This document shows, in pieces, positions 9,874 to 21,727 of a DNA stretch of 64,000 bases. The first letter of the stretch is position 1. The number at the start of each line of letters is the position of its first letter. The notes under the pieces were generated by a model, which saw nothing but the letters and a program-made list of their open reading frames with translations, searched no databases and had not been told where the DNA came from. A program made the translations under genes and the position numbers. Source of the DNA: Rachicladosporium sp. CCFEE 5018 (taxonomy: Eukaryota; Ascomycota; Dothideomycetes; Cladosporiales; Cladosporiaceae); contig KZ111172.1 in the NCBI GenBank assembly GCA_002077045.2, positions 116,953 through 180,952 on the forward strand, written 5' to 3'.

Positions 9874-11322
9874 TTACCTCACCTCCCTAGTCTCCACCCT
9901 CCCAATCCCCCTATACTGATCATGCCTACTAATCATCTTCCCCACCTCCCCACCTCCCCCATCGTCACTCCCCGCACTAACAGTAGCATAAGTCTCCACC
10001 CTCCCCAGCTCCTGCCCCTCCCCTTCACCAACCTTCTGATACTCCCCCAAATCATAGATATCGCCGACACTCTTACTCCGCTCCCGCACCAACGGCTCCT
10101 CGTCATGGTGCTCATCATACGTAGGATCGTGTGGCCCGGCGTCCGAGAGCGAGCGATCTGGGAGTTGGGTCGTAGGATTTAGATTCGAGGGTGTGGAGGC
10201 GCGGTGGTGATTCGATTTGGGGACCTGGGAGCTGGACTTCCGGAAGAGGCGACCGAAGATCGAGGGCCGCTTGGCGCCTGCTGCTTGAGCTTGGTGGCCA
10301 GCAGTATGCCTACTCCCATTCGCACTCCCATTACTCCCCTCCACAGCCTTCGTGAAAGCCGGGGAGGAGTTCGCGGGAGCCACAGGCGCGGCAGCGGGCG
10401 CTGGCTTGGGCTTCGCGAAGGGGGAGGGCATGTATCGTTCCCGTTCTTCGCGGTCAATATTGATCAACGCCTGATCCACAGCCCCAAGATACTCCGGGTA
10501 ATCCCCCTCGCAAGCCTCCATGATAAGCCTAAGCTTACTAACATCCTGCGCGATCCTCGTGCGATCTGCAGTCAAATGCCACCCAAACCCCCTAATATCC
10601 ATTTTCAACCCCCTATCAACCGCGTCCTTAACCCCAAGTAACTCCACAAGCGAATCGATCTTCTCCTGCGTCAAGCGCAGAAACTCCGCAAACCGCACCC
10701 CATCGCTGATAATCCACGCGGAAGGCAGGGTGATACTAGCACTCCGCTGCGTCGTCTGTAGGCCCGCGTACGTCTCCGCGACTTCTTTCAGTAACTCGTA
10801 CTTTTCCCTGAAGCCCTCGAGACGTGTGGTGTCGAGGGCGGGTTGATAGACATGTCCCGTCAGCTTCTTCGGCGGCTTCAAGCCGAATTTGTCCATCATT
10901 TCCTCCCGCGTCAAATGACTGCTCCTGTCTACAATCGCGTTCAGCGCGCCCTCTACTGCCTTCCTCACACCCTCCTCATCCAGCCTCGGATCCCGCGGCG
11001 TGAAGAACGTCGGCTCCGTCAGATCCGGATACGCGGCTGAAGGATGTTTCGGCACCGCGCTCGTCGTTACACTTTTAGGCGGGGAGGCTATGCCGAGCGC
11101 GTCACCCCAGGTTAGCAGCCGGGCTTGCTGGATTCCCAGGCGGGTTAGCAGGAGCTGCTCGTCGTGAGACCATTTTCCGGCTGCGCGGATGAGGCCGAAC
11201 GCTTCGACGGTGGTGCTGTAGAGGGAGGCGAGGGTTAGGACGGAGAGGAGGGCGCCTTCGTGGTCGGGAGTGGGATCGGCGTGTTCGGAGTGGGTTGAAT
11301 TGGGCTTGCTGTGGTCGGCCAT
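9874..11322 (-). CDS. HeLo-domain protein (HET-s/LOP-B-type N-terminal domain)
   Basis: A 482-residue, single-exon protein. Residues about 25-280 show the pattern of the HeLo (prion-inhibition and propagation) domain: a hydrophobic N-terminal helix with LTLASLYSTTVEAFGLI, the hallmark LLLTRLGIQQARLLTWGDALGI, then amphipathic helices with a YELLKEVAETYAGLQ segment. In fungi, HeLo domains are membrane-active cell-death effectors of heterokaryon incompatibility, often joined to an amyloid motif or a STAND NTPase. Here the tail (about 300-482) is disordered: Ala/Pro-rich, then basic (RPSIFGRLFRKSSSQ), then acidic and Gly-rich. I see no NACHT domain and no clear HET-s prion repeat. Its partner or trigger cannot be inferred from neighbours. 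Confidence 0.75.
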   Translation of the reverse strand: MADHSKPNSTHSEHADPTPDHEGALLSVLTLASLYSTTVEAFGLIRAAGKWSHDEQLLLTRLGIQQARLLTWGDALGIASPPKSVTTSAVPKHPSAAYPDLTEPTFFTPRDPRLDEEGVRKAVEGALNAIVDRSSHLTREEMMDKFGLKPPKKLTGHVYQPALDTTRLEGFREKYELLKEVAETYAGLQTTQRSASITLPSAWIISDGVRFAEFLRLTQEKIDSLVELLGVKDAVDRGLKMDIRGFGWHLTADRTRIAQDVSKLRLIMEACEGDYPEYLGAVDQALINIDREERERYMPSPFAKPKPAPAAAPVAPANSSPAFTKAVEGSNGSANGSRHTAGHQAQAAGAKRPSIFGRLFRKSSSQVPKSNHHRASTPSNLNPTTQLPDRSLSDAGPHDPTYDEHHDEEPLVRERSKSVGDIYDLGEYQKVGEGEGQELGRVETYATVSAGSDDGGGGEVGKMISRHDQYRGIGRVETREVR

Positions 11323-11945
11323 TGTGGCGAGGGGGTGTTTGGGGGGAGGGTAGCTCGAGAGCTGGGTGTGGTCAATAGTGTTGCGCTCCCCGATATCTCT
11401 CTGTTGTTGGGTATCGCAGATCAGAGAAAGATGGTCACATTAATGAGAAAGAAGAAACACAACTCCCTCGGACCCACCACTTGCCTCAACACATGCACAC
11501 GTGAGTAGTCCTACGAGTAACGCCGAAGCAGCGTGTCATTTCAACCTCTCATACTTTTCTGCTGGGAAGCTGCTACTGCATAGCTCTGACCCCTCACGCC
11601 CATTCTTCTGATCGGCCCGCGTGACCAACATCAATACTGATGTAGCGTACAGCAGGCCGAGACTCGGCCAATGCTTGGTTAGAGTACATCGCTGCCGTGA
11701 TCGCCGAGGCGAACGAGATCAGTGATATAGGTGGATCTGAGCAGAGCATGGGGTGTAGGTGTGTGTCTGGAAGGGAGATGCATCGGATTGGCGTTTATCT
11801 ATAAATGAGCTCGGACCAGCAGACGCCAAGCAGACGTATGAGCGGCGACGAGACAGGATGAGAGCCGGCCAGACAGAGGGTTCTCGACGGTAATCAAACA
11901 TTACAAGTACATACTCCAACATCTCTTTCCTCCCTCCTCACATTC
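11323..11945. other. Intergenic region between BUD6 and the HeLo gene
   Basis: 620 bases between two genes on the minus strand, containing the HeLo gene promoter and the BUD6 3' end. No further gene is seen. Confidence 0.5.
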
Positions 11946-14900
11946 TTACACCGGCCCCTCTCCCGGCGTCCCAACCTCCTCCTTCGCATCCACAAACCCA
12001 CTCTCAGGACTACTAGTCCTCTCCCCCTCCAGCAGCACCGGCACCTCCAACGCCCCCTCTTCTCTTCCCTCGCCCTCCACGTTTCCACTAGCAGCCGCAG
12101 CCGCAGCCGCCTCTCTCGCTTGCTTCTCCGCCTTCAGCCGATCTCTCTCCTCCAACAACCTGAAATTCTCCTTCCTCGCCCGATCTTCACGAAGTAAGCG
12201 CACGCGCTCGACTTCCTCCACACCACCGCTCTTCTTAAGTTTACCCTCTTCGACGAAATTGCCGAGTTCCTTCTGAAACTCCCCGCCTTGTCTGCTCTCT
12301 AGTTCGCGTTGGCGGGCTTTCTCCGCGCGTTCGATGGCTTCGAGTCGGCTTTCGTGGTTGGGCTGAAGGGCGCGGACTTCACCCAAGACACCGTCTTTGG
12401 CTTTCTGCGGGTCGCCACCGTCGAGTCCGAGAGTTCGGGATGAGCTCCGAAGTGCGGCTTGACCCGGTACAACGCCGTTTGCGCCAGCGGTGCCTTGCTG
12501 CGCCAGATTCTGCGCTTTGGTCGCCATCTCAACCAACTCGAACGTTGCGGCCGCTTGCTCCAGATCAGCCTCAAGATCCACAGCGAGATCTTCTTGGTTA
12601 GTAAGGAAGTCTCGGTCATCGCAAACAACTTGCAACTCCTTCTCCCAGATCTTCGTCCATACCGGCTTCTCCCTCTTCAAGTACTCTTGCATTTTCTTAA
12701 GGTCCGACGTAGCCAGACTGATGTCCTTACTAACACTCTCCAGCTGCCGCGGCAACGGCCGGACGCCCCGCGTTACGACGTCTTTGCGGAGGTCTTCAAC
12801 GAGATCCTGTAAATCGTCGACGCGGTTCACGATCTTCTCGCTGTCGGCGCCGAGACTACCTTTACCAGTGTTGACGTAAGCGCGGCCGGAGCCAGAGGCT
12901 ACGTCAGGGATCGCGGCGCGTTCGGCTGTGGAGCGAAGGGTTGTGGCTTTGGAGCGGATGAGAGTCATGTTGCTGTTCAGGTCGCTGACGAAGGAGGTGT
13001 AAGTTTGGCGGATAACGGCGAGGTCGCGGCGGAGGGACTGCAGCTCTGTGAGGTGGCTGGGGGAGGCGCGGAGAGAAGGAGTGCGGGAGGGTGTGATGGT
13101 GCCGGATGTTGAGGTCGTGGGTGGGCCGGAGCTGCGGATTGGCGCTGTGGTTGCTATTGTGGTGACGGCTTTCGCAGTCTCTTGCTGCCGATCCGAGACT
13201 TGCTGGATTGTGGTCTGCTGAGTTTCTACAGACGTCTTGATGCCTTCGACGATCCTGCGTAGACCGCCTATGCCGTCGTCTATGTGACGTTTCACTTCAT
13301 CGAGGGCTTCGACATTGAGGACTAGTACGCTGCGTTCTTTGATGTCTGTGAGGTCTTCGAGCTCGTGGCGGACGCCGGAAACCGTATCCTGGATGTATAT
13401 ATCTGGGAGATCGACGCCGTTGTTGTGCGTGTTCCATGCAAACTTCTCGATGAATGCTAGTTGCAATCGTGGTATGCTCAGATCACCACCGTCGGGCAGT
13501 ACGAACTTCTTGATCTTGCTTTTGTACTGCAGGAAGAGAGTGAGCTCCTTCCCAGGCTGAGGAGAGCTCTCAGCTATATACTGCGACTGTGGCGGCGTAG
13601 TCTGAGGATCGCGTCGTGAGTTACTCCGTGCAGGCGCGGGTGGTGGTCGATCTTCTACCACAGGCGCGGGACTTTCGTAGCTAGATGGTACGTATATATC
13701 GTTGACTGGGCCATTCAACGTTGCGCCAATGTTATGTGCAGGCCCATTTGTGTCTGGAAAAGGATACGAGCCAAGCTTGTCCTCCGGCGTCTTCACCATG
13801 GGACTGTCCAGTTCTTGCGTAGCAGGCTGCTTCGGAGGTGACAAGTCGGGCATCGACTCCTCGGTGATCCTCCTCACGTCACGCTGCATTCTCGACGGGC
13901 TTGGCTCGTAGCCTGCCGCACCCGTTCTTGACTTTGTTCGATTGTGCACCATCACACTGCCTCTGGATCTGACCGCGTTCATCGATTCTCGCACGTCCCG
14001 ACCTCTATTCGGGACTGGCGAGTGCTGCGCTGGCGGTATTGCTCCTATACCATTCGCTGAGGGACCCAGGTGCTTCTGTATTTGGTATGCTGAGAAACGT
14101 CGTGACGCTCGTCGCTCGAGGTCACCTCGACCTTGTAATGCCATCAAGGCGTCGTTCTGCTTTGGCGGAGGCGGAGGCGGTTCCGGAGATGCTTCATCTG
14201 GAGGATACACTTGGGTCGTGGGCATGGTGTCATTGTCCGGGTATGGCGCCATGACTGGTATGTTCTGCATCGCTCCACTTGACAGTGAAGAAGAGGAGGT
14301 ATCCCGACTCGTACCGCGCTGGTGCATACTGCCTTGTGGACTGAGGTTGTGCCGCCGCGGTGAAGATCGATCTGTAGCACTCGTTGTCCGTGGTGGCAGA
14401 TCCTGCGCCGCTGCCTCTCCACTTCCTTGTCTCTGTGCATATGTCCGACTGCTCGAAGTCCGTGATGGCACATCCTCCAGCTGCTGCGTGAGGCTGGTTT
14501 CCAAGCTTGTCGTGCTTGCAGTAGATCCTTGTCTGGGCGGTCTTGTGTCTCCACCCTCCTTGCCATGTTTCTGCCGTAGCCTCTGTTGCTTTTTCTTCAA
14601 TCCATGCAAAAGATTTATGATAATATCACGAATCCGCGGAAGGAATTTGTCCAAGCTAGCCTGGCTCGCCTCTTGACTGAGCGTATCCTCCAATATGGCG
14701 CGCAGTAAATCTGGCACGGGTCCAAGGTCGGTGGTTTCGACACCGATTGCGTTGAAAGCTCGACATGCTATGTTGAACTCGTACCCCAATCTTACGTAAA
14801 CATCTGATACCTCTGCTTCTGTTGCGCTTCCTCGCGACCACATGGTGAGAGTCTCCAACAGTTGCTTGGTGGCGACCAAGAGGTGGGTCACCGATTTCTC

Positions 14901-15087
14901 GATCGTGGACAGCTGCTGCTGGGGCTTTGTAGAGTCAGCCGATGTTCCAGTGAGAGCTTGTGCCTTGGCGCCGCCGCTCATCGGGTGTTGGGAGGCTGCT
15001 TACATTCTGTTGTCGCCGACTACTTCCAGACGATCGACTATTCGCAGAACCCCCACTCGCCCGCTGCGCTTCCTCGGTGGACGCCAT
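11946..15087 (-). CDS. BUD6: Bud6/Aip3 polarity factor (actin and formin regulator)
   Basis: Bud6 binds actin monomers and stimulates formins at sites of polarised growth. I place the start at ATG 15087: exon 1 is 15087-15004 (28 residues, ending SSRRQQN), followed by a 79-bp intron (GTAAGC...CTGAC...AAAG), and exon 2 is 14924-11946. The result is 1,020 residues. A start at 14981 without the intron is the alternative. The N-terminal domain has IEKSVTHLLVATKQLLETL, WSRG and VSDVYVRLGYEFN, typical of filamentous-fungal Bud6. A long Ser/Pro-rich linker follows. The conserved core begins at about LTLFLQYKSKIKKFVLP, then FAWNTHNNGVDLPDIYIQD and coiled coils, ending in a charged Arg/Glu-rich tail. 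Confidence 0.92.
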
Positions 15088-16078
15088 ATTGGCGCGGGTC
15101 TGATTGTGGTTCCCCAGACCGGAGCGGTGGTTGGCTTCCGAACAGCGACGATTCCTCGTATGATCCAAACACTATCTAAAGGAAGGTGAGGTCTTGAGAA
15201 TCTCGCCCTATGGCAGCATGAGACAGTCCAAGAGCGATCTCGTGGGCTCGCGTGCGCGTGATCGGGTGCCGATCCAGGTGTGCTGCTCTGCCAAGAGCTA
15301 TGCCTTTCGCGACAGCAGTATCAACAAGGAAGGGACCACTTTCACGAATCCAGACATGGCCACCGATCACAACAAGGCGACACCAACAAGTCGCAGGGCA
15401 TGCGGATGAGTAGTGTATGCAGCCCCCCGTGTGGATGATCCTCTACAGGACGGCCCAGTAGCAAGAGTGAGGCTTAACGTGCCGAATCGCCCGATGTTTA
15501 GCGAGAAGATCGAGGCCGAGATGAGGTAGATTGTATGTCCGTTCCATACAGTATCTCGTAGGGTTATTCTCACTCGATCAACGAGCACAACGACCACTAT
15601 ATACCCTCAAGCCTCACACATCCAGTTCCACCTCGTTGTTGACATTATACTCTCGCGCTGCACGCAATGCATGTCGCACAGATGCCGACCGGCGACCTTC
15701 TCGACCGCCCGGCACGAACCTAAACCTAAGTGCTCACTAGCGTCGTGGCTGGTGCGTCTGCTCTCACGCAAGACACCTCCGCTTGTCGTGAATCTCGACC
15801 GTGACCTCACCTCACACCTCGCCCTCCCGCCCACTGCTCGCGGCGACCTCGACACTGGCCGTCTGGTGTGATCTTCTCCCCTCTTCTCTACGCTTCTGTG
15901 CACCCACCCCCTACTTTCCCCTTCTGCATCAGCGCCGGCGTTGCTCTACTGAGGAGGTCCTGGGAGAGCATTGCACGACTGCAACGGGCAGCTTGCCCAC
16001 GCGCCAACATCGCCAATATAGGCGAGAATTGACGGTCAGGATCGACTCGTCGCACAAACTCAACACCCACTTGCGAAT
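15088..16078. other. Divergent promoter region of BUD6 and PBP1 homologue
   Basis: About 1 kb between two genes transcribed away from each other. The part nearest the PBP1 start is pyrimidine-rich, as in many fungal leaders. No gene or clear motif is recognised. Confidence 0.5.
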
Positions 16079-17505
16079 ATGTCTGCTGCTACCATGAACG
16101 GAGACAACTCGGGAAAGGCTTCAGGTAGCAAGCCGCAGCAGTCGAAGAGCGGAAGCAATGGCAGGGCGCTGGAAGGCACACGCAAGCAAGCTGCCAGTCC
16201 AGTAGACGGGCAGAACAAGTGAGTTGCTCTAGCTTAGCACCACAGCACCTACCGTCTTCAAGCGTCCTCAATTTCGTCTGGGCATCGATCCAACTGTGCA
16301 CGTGCTCACTTCGAGGATATCGTCCAAACGAAACTCAATTGCAGTCAATCTCAAGGTTGAGACATGTACTAATAGCATGGGTCACAGAAAGCAAACCTCA
16401 CAACCACCAAAGGCCTGGCAAGGTCCCAATCCCATCACACAGCGAACTAGCAATCAGTCGGGTATGCACAACGGCACTGAGAAGCCATTGCCGAAGCTGC
16501 CACCCCAGTCTCCAGCTGGAGCGCCATCAGACACGCATATCGAACAGCATGCTCATGACCGGCTGCTGTTCCTTTTGGCCCATAGTACAGTATGTTGAGT
16601 CCATGACTATTCGCACATCGGAGAGACCTCGGTGAACATTGTCACTGACTGCTATCTAGGGCACCGATGCTACACTTACACTCAAGAACGGCGAGCAATT
16701 TCGTGGAGTCTTCAGCGGGGCATCACTCGAGGCTGCCAGTAAGAGCGTCTACGTCCTCAAAATGGCGAAACGCACCCGGCTTCCGAGCAGTCAGCAAGTA
16801 AATGGTGAGAGAGCTCTGCCAGACGAGTACATTGGTGACGGGGGGGATCATATTATGACTTTCGATGTGCAAGACACCATTGATCTAGCGGTGTCGGAGG
16901 TCGTCCTCGCAAGCGCGCCGACGCAGAATGGTACGATCCTTGCTCAGCTAACAAGGTCACACGAAGCTAATGCGACGTCACTAGGCTCCGCAGCATCGTC
17001 TTTCCGGACAGATACCGAGATCTCCACTCGTAACCGCGACAGGCCAATTGAGCGAGAGCTACAACCTTGGTCGGGCGGCATTGAGATGAGCTTGGACGAT
17101 ATGGCGCTCGAGAGCTCTGGAGACACCAAATGGGACCAGTTCGCGGTGAACGAAGAGAAGTTCGGCACGCAGACTACCTACGATGAAGATGAGTACACAA
17201 CGACCATCGATCGAAGTCGACCAGAGTATGCCCGACTTGCAGCGCAGGCGGAGAGGATTGAGCGTGAGATATTCAAGTCCACCGCCATGAACTCGCATGT
17301 TGCGGAAGAGCGCGGTCAGACTGTCGACGAAGGAGATGGACTCGATGAAGAGGACAAGTACTCGGGAGTGAGGCGGGAGGCGCCGGTGTTGCTGAAAGGT
17401 GCTGCTGGGTCATATGTGCCACCATCTCGAAGGCCGCTCACGAACGTCCCGACTGTTCCTGGAGCGCCGTACGATCCTGCGATCATCTCGCTGGAGAAGC
17501 CTGCA

Positions 17506-17537
<32 letters not shown>

Positions 17538-19527
17538 GCCGACGGTGATCGAGCCCTCGCGCACCCCTGAATCGGTCACGACGCCGAGTAGCATGAAGCC
17601 GGAAGCGGCAGAGATTGCCAATGATAGTGTGGCTTCGACGTCCCAGACACCTGAAGCTGCAAAAAGGCCCGAGAATACTACAGAAGACCATGTGCGAGGG
17701 ACCGCCGACGCCTTCAAGCAATTTGCGAACAACGAGAAGCTTCGGATGCATCAAGCGAGAGAGCAGCAACGCATGGCCAAGAAGCAGGAGAAGAACGTTA
17801 AGATCAACGATCTCAAGAAGTTCGCCGAGAACTTCAAGCTGAAGAGTCGCGTGCCAGACGATCTTGTGCCAATATTGGCTAAAGATCATGAGAAGCAGGC
17901 TGAGATCAAGCGTAAAGCCGAAAGCTCTGCACTCCAAGAGGAGGTACGCGCGAAGGAACGAGAGAAGGAGAGGGCATCCGCGACACCTTCACCACAGAAG
18001 CAGCCGCAGGCCGCTATTGACCCGCAGACGTCGCTTTCACTGCAACACTCACGCGCTCGTGTGTCCCAGAATTTTCGCGGTGGACCATCGCTAACTTCAC
18101 CTCGCGGCTTTGCACCACCACGAGGTCAAAACATACCTTACATGGGCCGACAGCCTGGTATGGGCCCTCAAACACAGCCTTTGCCAGCAGACATTCGTAT
18201 TCCTACCGGACCAATGGCACGCGATAATGGGCCGCTGAGTCCGGCTTCTGCCACATCGGCGACCAACACTCGCTACAATGTAAGCGCCAAGGAGTTCAAG
18301 TTCACGCCTGGTGTCAGCAGCTTTACACCATCGGGTGCATCGCCCAGTCCGCAGCGCATCCCAATCAGCGCACCAGCGCCAGAGACGAATGCGACGTTCT
18401 TTGATGAGAAGGATAACAAGGGTGACATGCCTAAGCGGGACGTCAATGTCGACTGCAACACCATCAAGAGGCTATTGACAGCTGACTATCCAGCGGATCA
18501 CAAGAAGAGCTTCATCAACGGCATCCCTCAGCCATTTCGCACTCCACCGACCTGGCCAGTGGCGAAGGAGTTCGAAAATAAGTCTTTCTTGGACGCCTTC
18601 CCAAAGCCGCGCATACACAGCCAAGGCCCTACGCCACGAGCAACGCCCATCCCGGCCGGCATTCACATGCAGCACCAGCTTCCACAGCATCCTCAGCATC
18701 ATGGACACACGCCTCTTCCTAGCCCTGGTCAGCGGCCTCCTTTCTTCGGTCATCAAGGTAGTCAACATGGCCAGCAATTTGATCACAGGATGCAATACCC
18801 TGGCGGACCTGGCAGTGTGCAGAACAGCCCTAGGTATGCTCACGCACAGATGGCGGGCTATGGTCCGCAGATGGGCCAGGGACCTGTGCCCCAGATGCCG
18901 CAGTTTGCAGGTCAGCAAGGGTATGGTATGAGTCCTGGCATGCAGTTTAGGCAAATGCAGGCCCCGCCTGGAGGGCCGATGATGATGATGCAGCAGCATC
19001 CGCAGCAGCAGAGTGAGTATCGTGTCAGTCCTCACTAGACATTCCCATTTACTGATCTCATCGCAGTGAACCAAATGCGCCCCAACGCCTACCCTCAGAC
19101 CCTCCCTAACGGCCCCAACACCTTCCCGCCAAACATGCACCAACAACCCGGAGCACACATGATGTCCCACTCGAGCTCCAACTCCTCCTACCACCCCAAC
19201 AACCTCCCGCACCAACCTCAACAAGGCTACTCCCCCATGCCGCAGCACGCGCAGCCCAACGGCTACGCGCCCTCCCCGCGACCCGGAGCGCAAATGATGC
19301 AGCACTCTGGCTCACATCAGGGCTTCCAACCGCCGCATCAGGGCCAGGGAGGGTATGGACAGGGACCGCCGCAGTTCATGAGGAATCCTAGTGGCGGTGG
19401 CGGGCATGGAGGGTATGCGGGGCAGATGACGCCGAGGGGGAGTTTTGGCGTGCCGCAGCAGCAGCAGGGGCAGCAACAGCAGGGGAATGGGATGGGTGGG
19501 CCGGGGATGGGAGATGAGGGCAAATGA
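16079..19527 (+). CDS. PBP1: Ataxin-2/Pbp1 homologue (poly(A)-binding-protein-binding, stress-granule factor)
   Basis: Four exons fit: 16079-16218, 16388-16589, 16660-19012 and 19067-19527, giving 1,051 residues with continuous phase. In order: a short basic N-terminus; an Sm-like domain (HDRLLFLLAHSTGTDATLTL across an exon junction, then EQFRGVFSG) at about 100-165; the LsmAD domain at about 272-335 (KWDQFAVNEEKFG, then DRSRPEYARLAAQAERIE); an Ala tract of ten residues; a charged coiled segment; a PAM2-like motif (SAKEFKFTPG) for binding the MLLE domain of poly(A)-binding protein; and a Gln/Pro/Gly/Met-rich tail. The first ATG is taken as the start. Pbp1 promotes polyadenylation and stress-granule assembly in yeast. 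The low-complexity tail fits phase-separation behaviour. Confidence 0.92.
17509..17538 (+). repeat. GCT trinucleotide run coding for poly-alanine
   Basis: Nine GCT codons followed by GCG encode ten alanines inside the ataxin-2 homologue. Pure codon repeats of this kind are prone to length change. Confidence 0.9.
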
Positions 19528-20103
19528 AGTCCCTGACCCATGAAGAAGAGAAAGTGTTGCTGAACTTGGATGTGCAGATGCTGTTGCTTCGACTGTCGAG
19601 TCCGAGCATGGTGGTGGGGCCGCACGAGCACGATCGCCGAGCTCGCGGAGGTCTAGCGACGCGAGACTCGAGGCCTACTCACGGCATTCGCCGGTCAGGT
19701 GAGTGCAATCTGCATCTGGCCAGTGCGGCTCGAAGTCCTCGCTGACGAATGCGACGTCTAGGCGGAAGAGTGACGACCCAAAGCCAGACGCAGGGCCGGA
19801 CACAACGGAGTACGTATGGTTCTAGCCGTGAGCCAATTGGGTGGACGGTGCTCGTTGTCTCGACTTTCGCTCGACAGAAATTGGACCAAGTCGCGCGTAG
19901 CTTGATCACGACGCAGGTCAAGTTACGGGGGTATGCGACGACTAGCTATCATCGCTATGATAGCGCAAGGACATCGCCGACGCTCGGGAGGAAGGAGAGC
20001 TAGCTGAATGAAGGAGATAGGATAGTACAGGAAGTGCCACCGACTTGCACTTGAACTCTCGAACTCCAGGCACGATTCTTCCCTCGGTATTCTGCCCTCT
20101 GGG
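19528..20103. other. Convergent intergenic region
   Basis: 580 bases downstream of the PBP1 homologue, facing the 3' end of a minus-strand gene. No gene is recognised. Confidence 0.5.
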
Positions 20104-20956
20104 CTAAGCTCTTCTCTTTCCGCCTTTGTTACTGTCCTTCTGGCTCAAGCCCGGGTCGTTGCCGCTCTGATTGCCGGTATAAGGGTATTTCGGCCCGGCG
20201 GAGATATGATACTCAAGGTGCACAGGTGAGCAGAAGATATTCCTGATACCCACATCCCTCTGCTCGTTCGAGATCTCAGCTGTGGCGCCGGATTTACCAA
20301 TCTGTCGTTGAGGAGGCTGTCTCGCGGTCATTGAACTTTCCTCCATCTGCCCGTTGTCCCCTATCGCAACATGCTCGTCAGAGACACGATCAGAGCGCGA
20401 GGACCGGCACACTCACCTTGTCGTGCATAGCGCCTCACTCTCCCAGCGGCGCTACTTTTGTTCCCGCAACGACATACTTGATTCCGGTCACTCGTGAAAG
20501 CGCCATACCTGCGACCGCAGCAATGCCACGGACTCTCCTGCTGTCTGTTCCTTTCTCCATCATCCTCCGTTTCCTCATCTCTCCTGACTCTTCACGCCGC
20601 CGAGCCACTGACCCCTCGTAGTCCAGAAAGGGCTGCTCAGGCTCAGCTGTTATCATGTGACCGTCGCCGCTCCAGCTCAAGTCCACGCCAGACCCTGGAC
20701 GTTGCCTTGCGTGCAGTATGGTCGAGCTATCGTCGGCCGCATGTAGAAGGAGACGCTCACGGCTTCCCGCTCGCACCGAATGAGTCCGCCCGGAGTCGGC
20801 AACGTATAGGGCTTGCGCTTTGAAGTACCAGCACCACTCGCGCAGCTGTTGACAGTAGCGGCGTTCGGGTCCCGCGTAGGGGTCGGGGCCGTTGAAGGGC
20901 GGGCTCGACATGCTCGAAAGCGCCCGGGGAACTGAAGACGAGAAGTACGAGTGCAA
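20104..20956 (-). CDS. Hypothetical protein, probably multi-exon; C-terminal motif shared with next gene
   Basis: Two open pieces lie on the minus strand: 20956-20435 (173 codons) and a distal exon ending at 20104. A good intron (GTGAGT...GCGATAG, 57 bp, with a CTGAC branch) lies near 20411-20355. It joins the distal exon to a frame other than that of the 173-codon piece, so the exon model upstream is unresolved. The last exon carries GNQSGNDPGLSQKDSNK close to the stop. The neighbouring gene at 21728-22670 has GNQSANKPNTSQRDSNK, so the two are probably related. Here the zinc fingers that follow this motif in the neighbour are absent. No function can be assigned. Confidence 0.4.
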
Positions 20957-21727
20957 TACTGTTCCAAGAGACTCTTCGTGCTAATAAACGGCAGTACTCA
21001 CGTGGGAGGCGTAGATGTCGCTGCAGCGATACCCAGCTCAGCCTTGCAGCGCGCGTGCATGCATGCAAGCGAGCGTGCAGGTTGGGTGACCAGTGACCTC
21101 CCACGCCAACCTGCTGTGGCTGCATATCTCGGGCGACATTGTGACGGTGAAGCAGCTCTACGTATACCTGTAGGTGGATATCACGTTCTGCGGTGTCAAT
21201 TGAAGGAGCACGCGCGTGGAGGGCTGACTCTATTCAACAGCTCGTGCCTCTACCCGTACCCGGCGGCCGATGTATACAATCTTCTCCGTTGTTTGATGCT
21301 ATCGCTTCTACTAGTGTGCTGCGAATCAGCGTGTAGCTGCCTTCACCATGGGATCGCGTATGTCTGTAAAACTTAGAGAGATGCCTGATATGTTACCATT
21401 CGCACTTTCTTGTATAAAGTCTGCCTTCACGAAGGCTTACAATGTGCCTCACGCTCTGTCCGAGATGGCCGCACCAGTGCAGGGTCCTGGAGTATCGCGC
21501 GATCGTTGCGCTGCGGCGTCAGAGCGTTCCAGTATTGATGAACCATCGTAGCTTGCGCATAAGAGGGGAAGGCTGGAGCCTGCAGCGGCCAAGGCGAAGC
21601 CTTTGAGGATTCTTCCTGACGGCTGTGCCGCAACTATTGCACGAATGGGACTCTGGCTTCTTGAAGGAACGTAAAGCAGCGTGCACAACCGTACTGAGTT
21701 GTCTTACGGAATGACCAGAGTCGTTAA
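20957..21727. other. Intergenic region
   Basis: 770 bases between two minus-strand hypothetical genes. No further coding region or element is seen. Confidence 0.45.

Noticed and set aside
13942..14676. 244-codon plus-strand frame inside BUD6
   Set aside because: Antisense to a well-supported coding exon and Cys/Arg/Gly-rich without any family pattern.
18472..19305. 277-codon minus-strand frame across the PBP1 tail
   Set aside because: Antisense to the Gln/Pro-rich tail and crosses its last intron; composition is that of a shadow frame.
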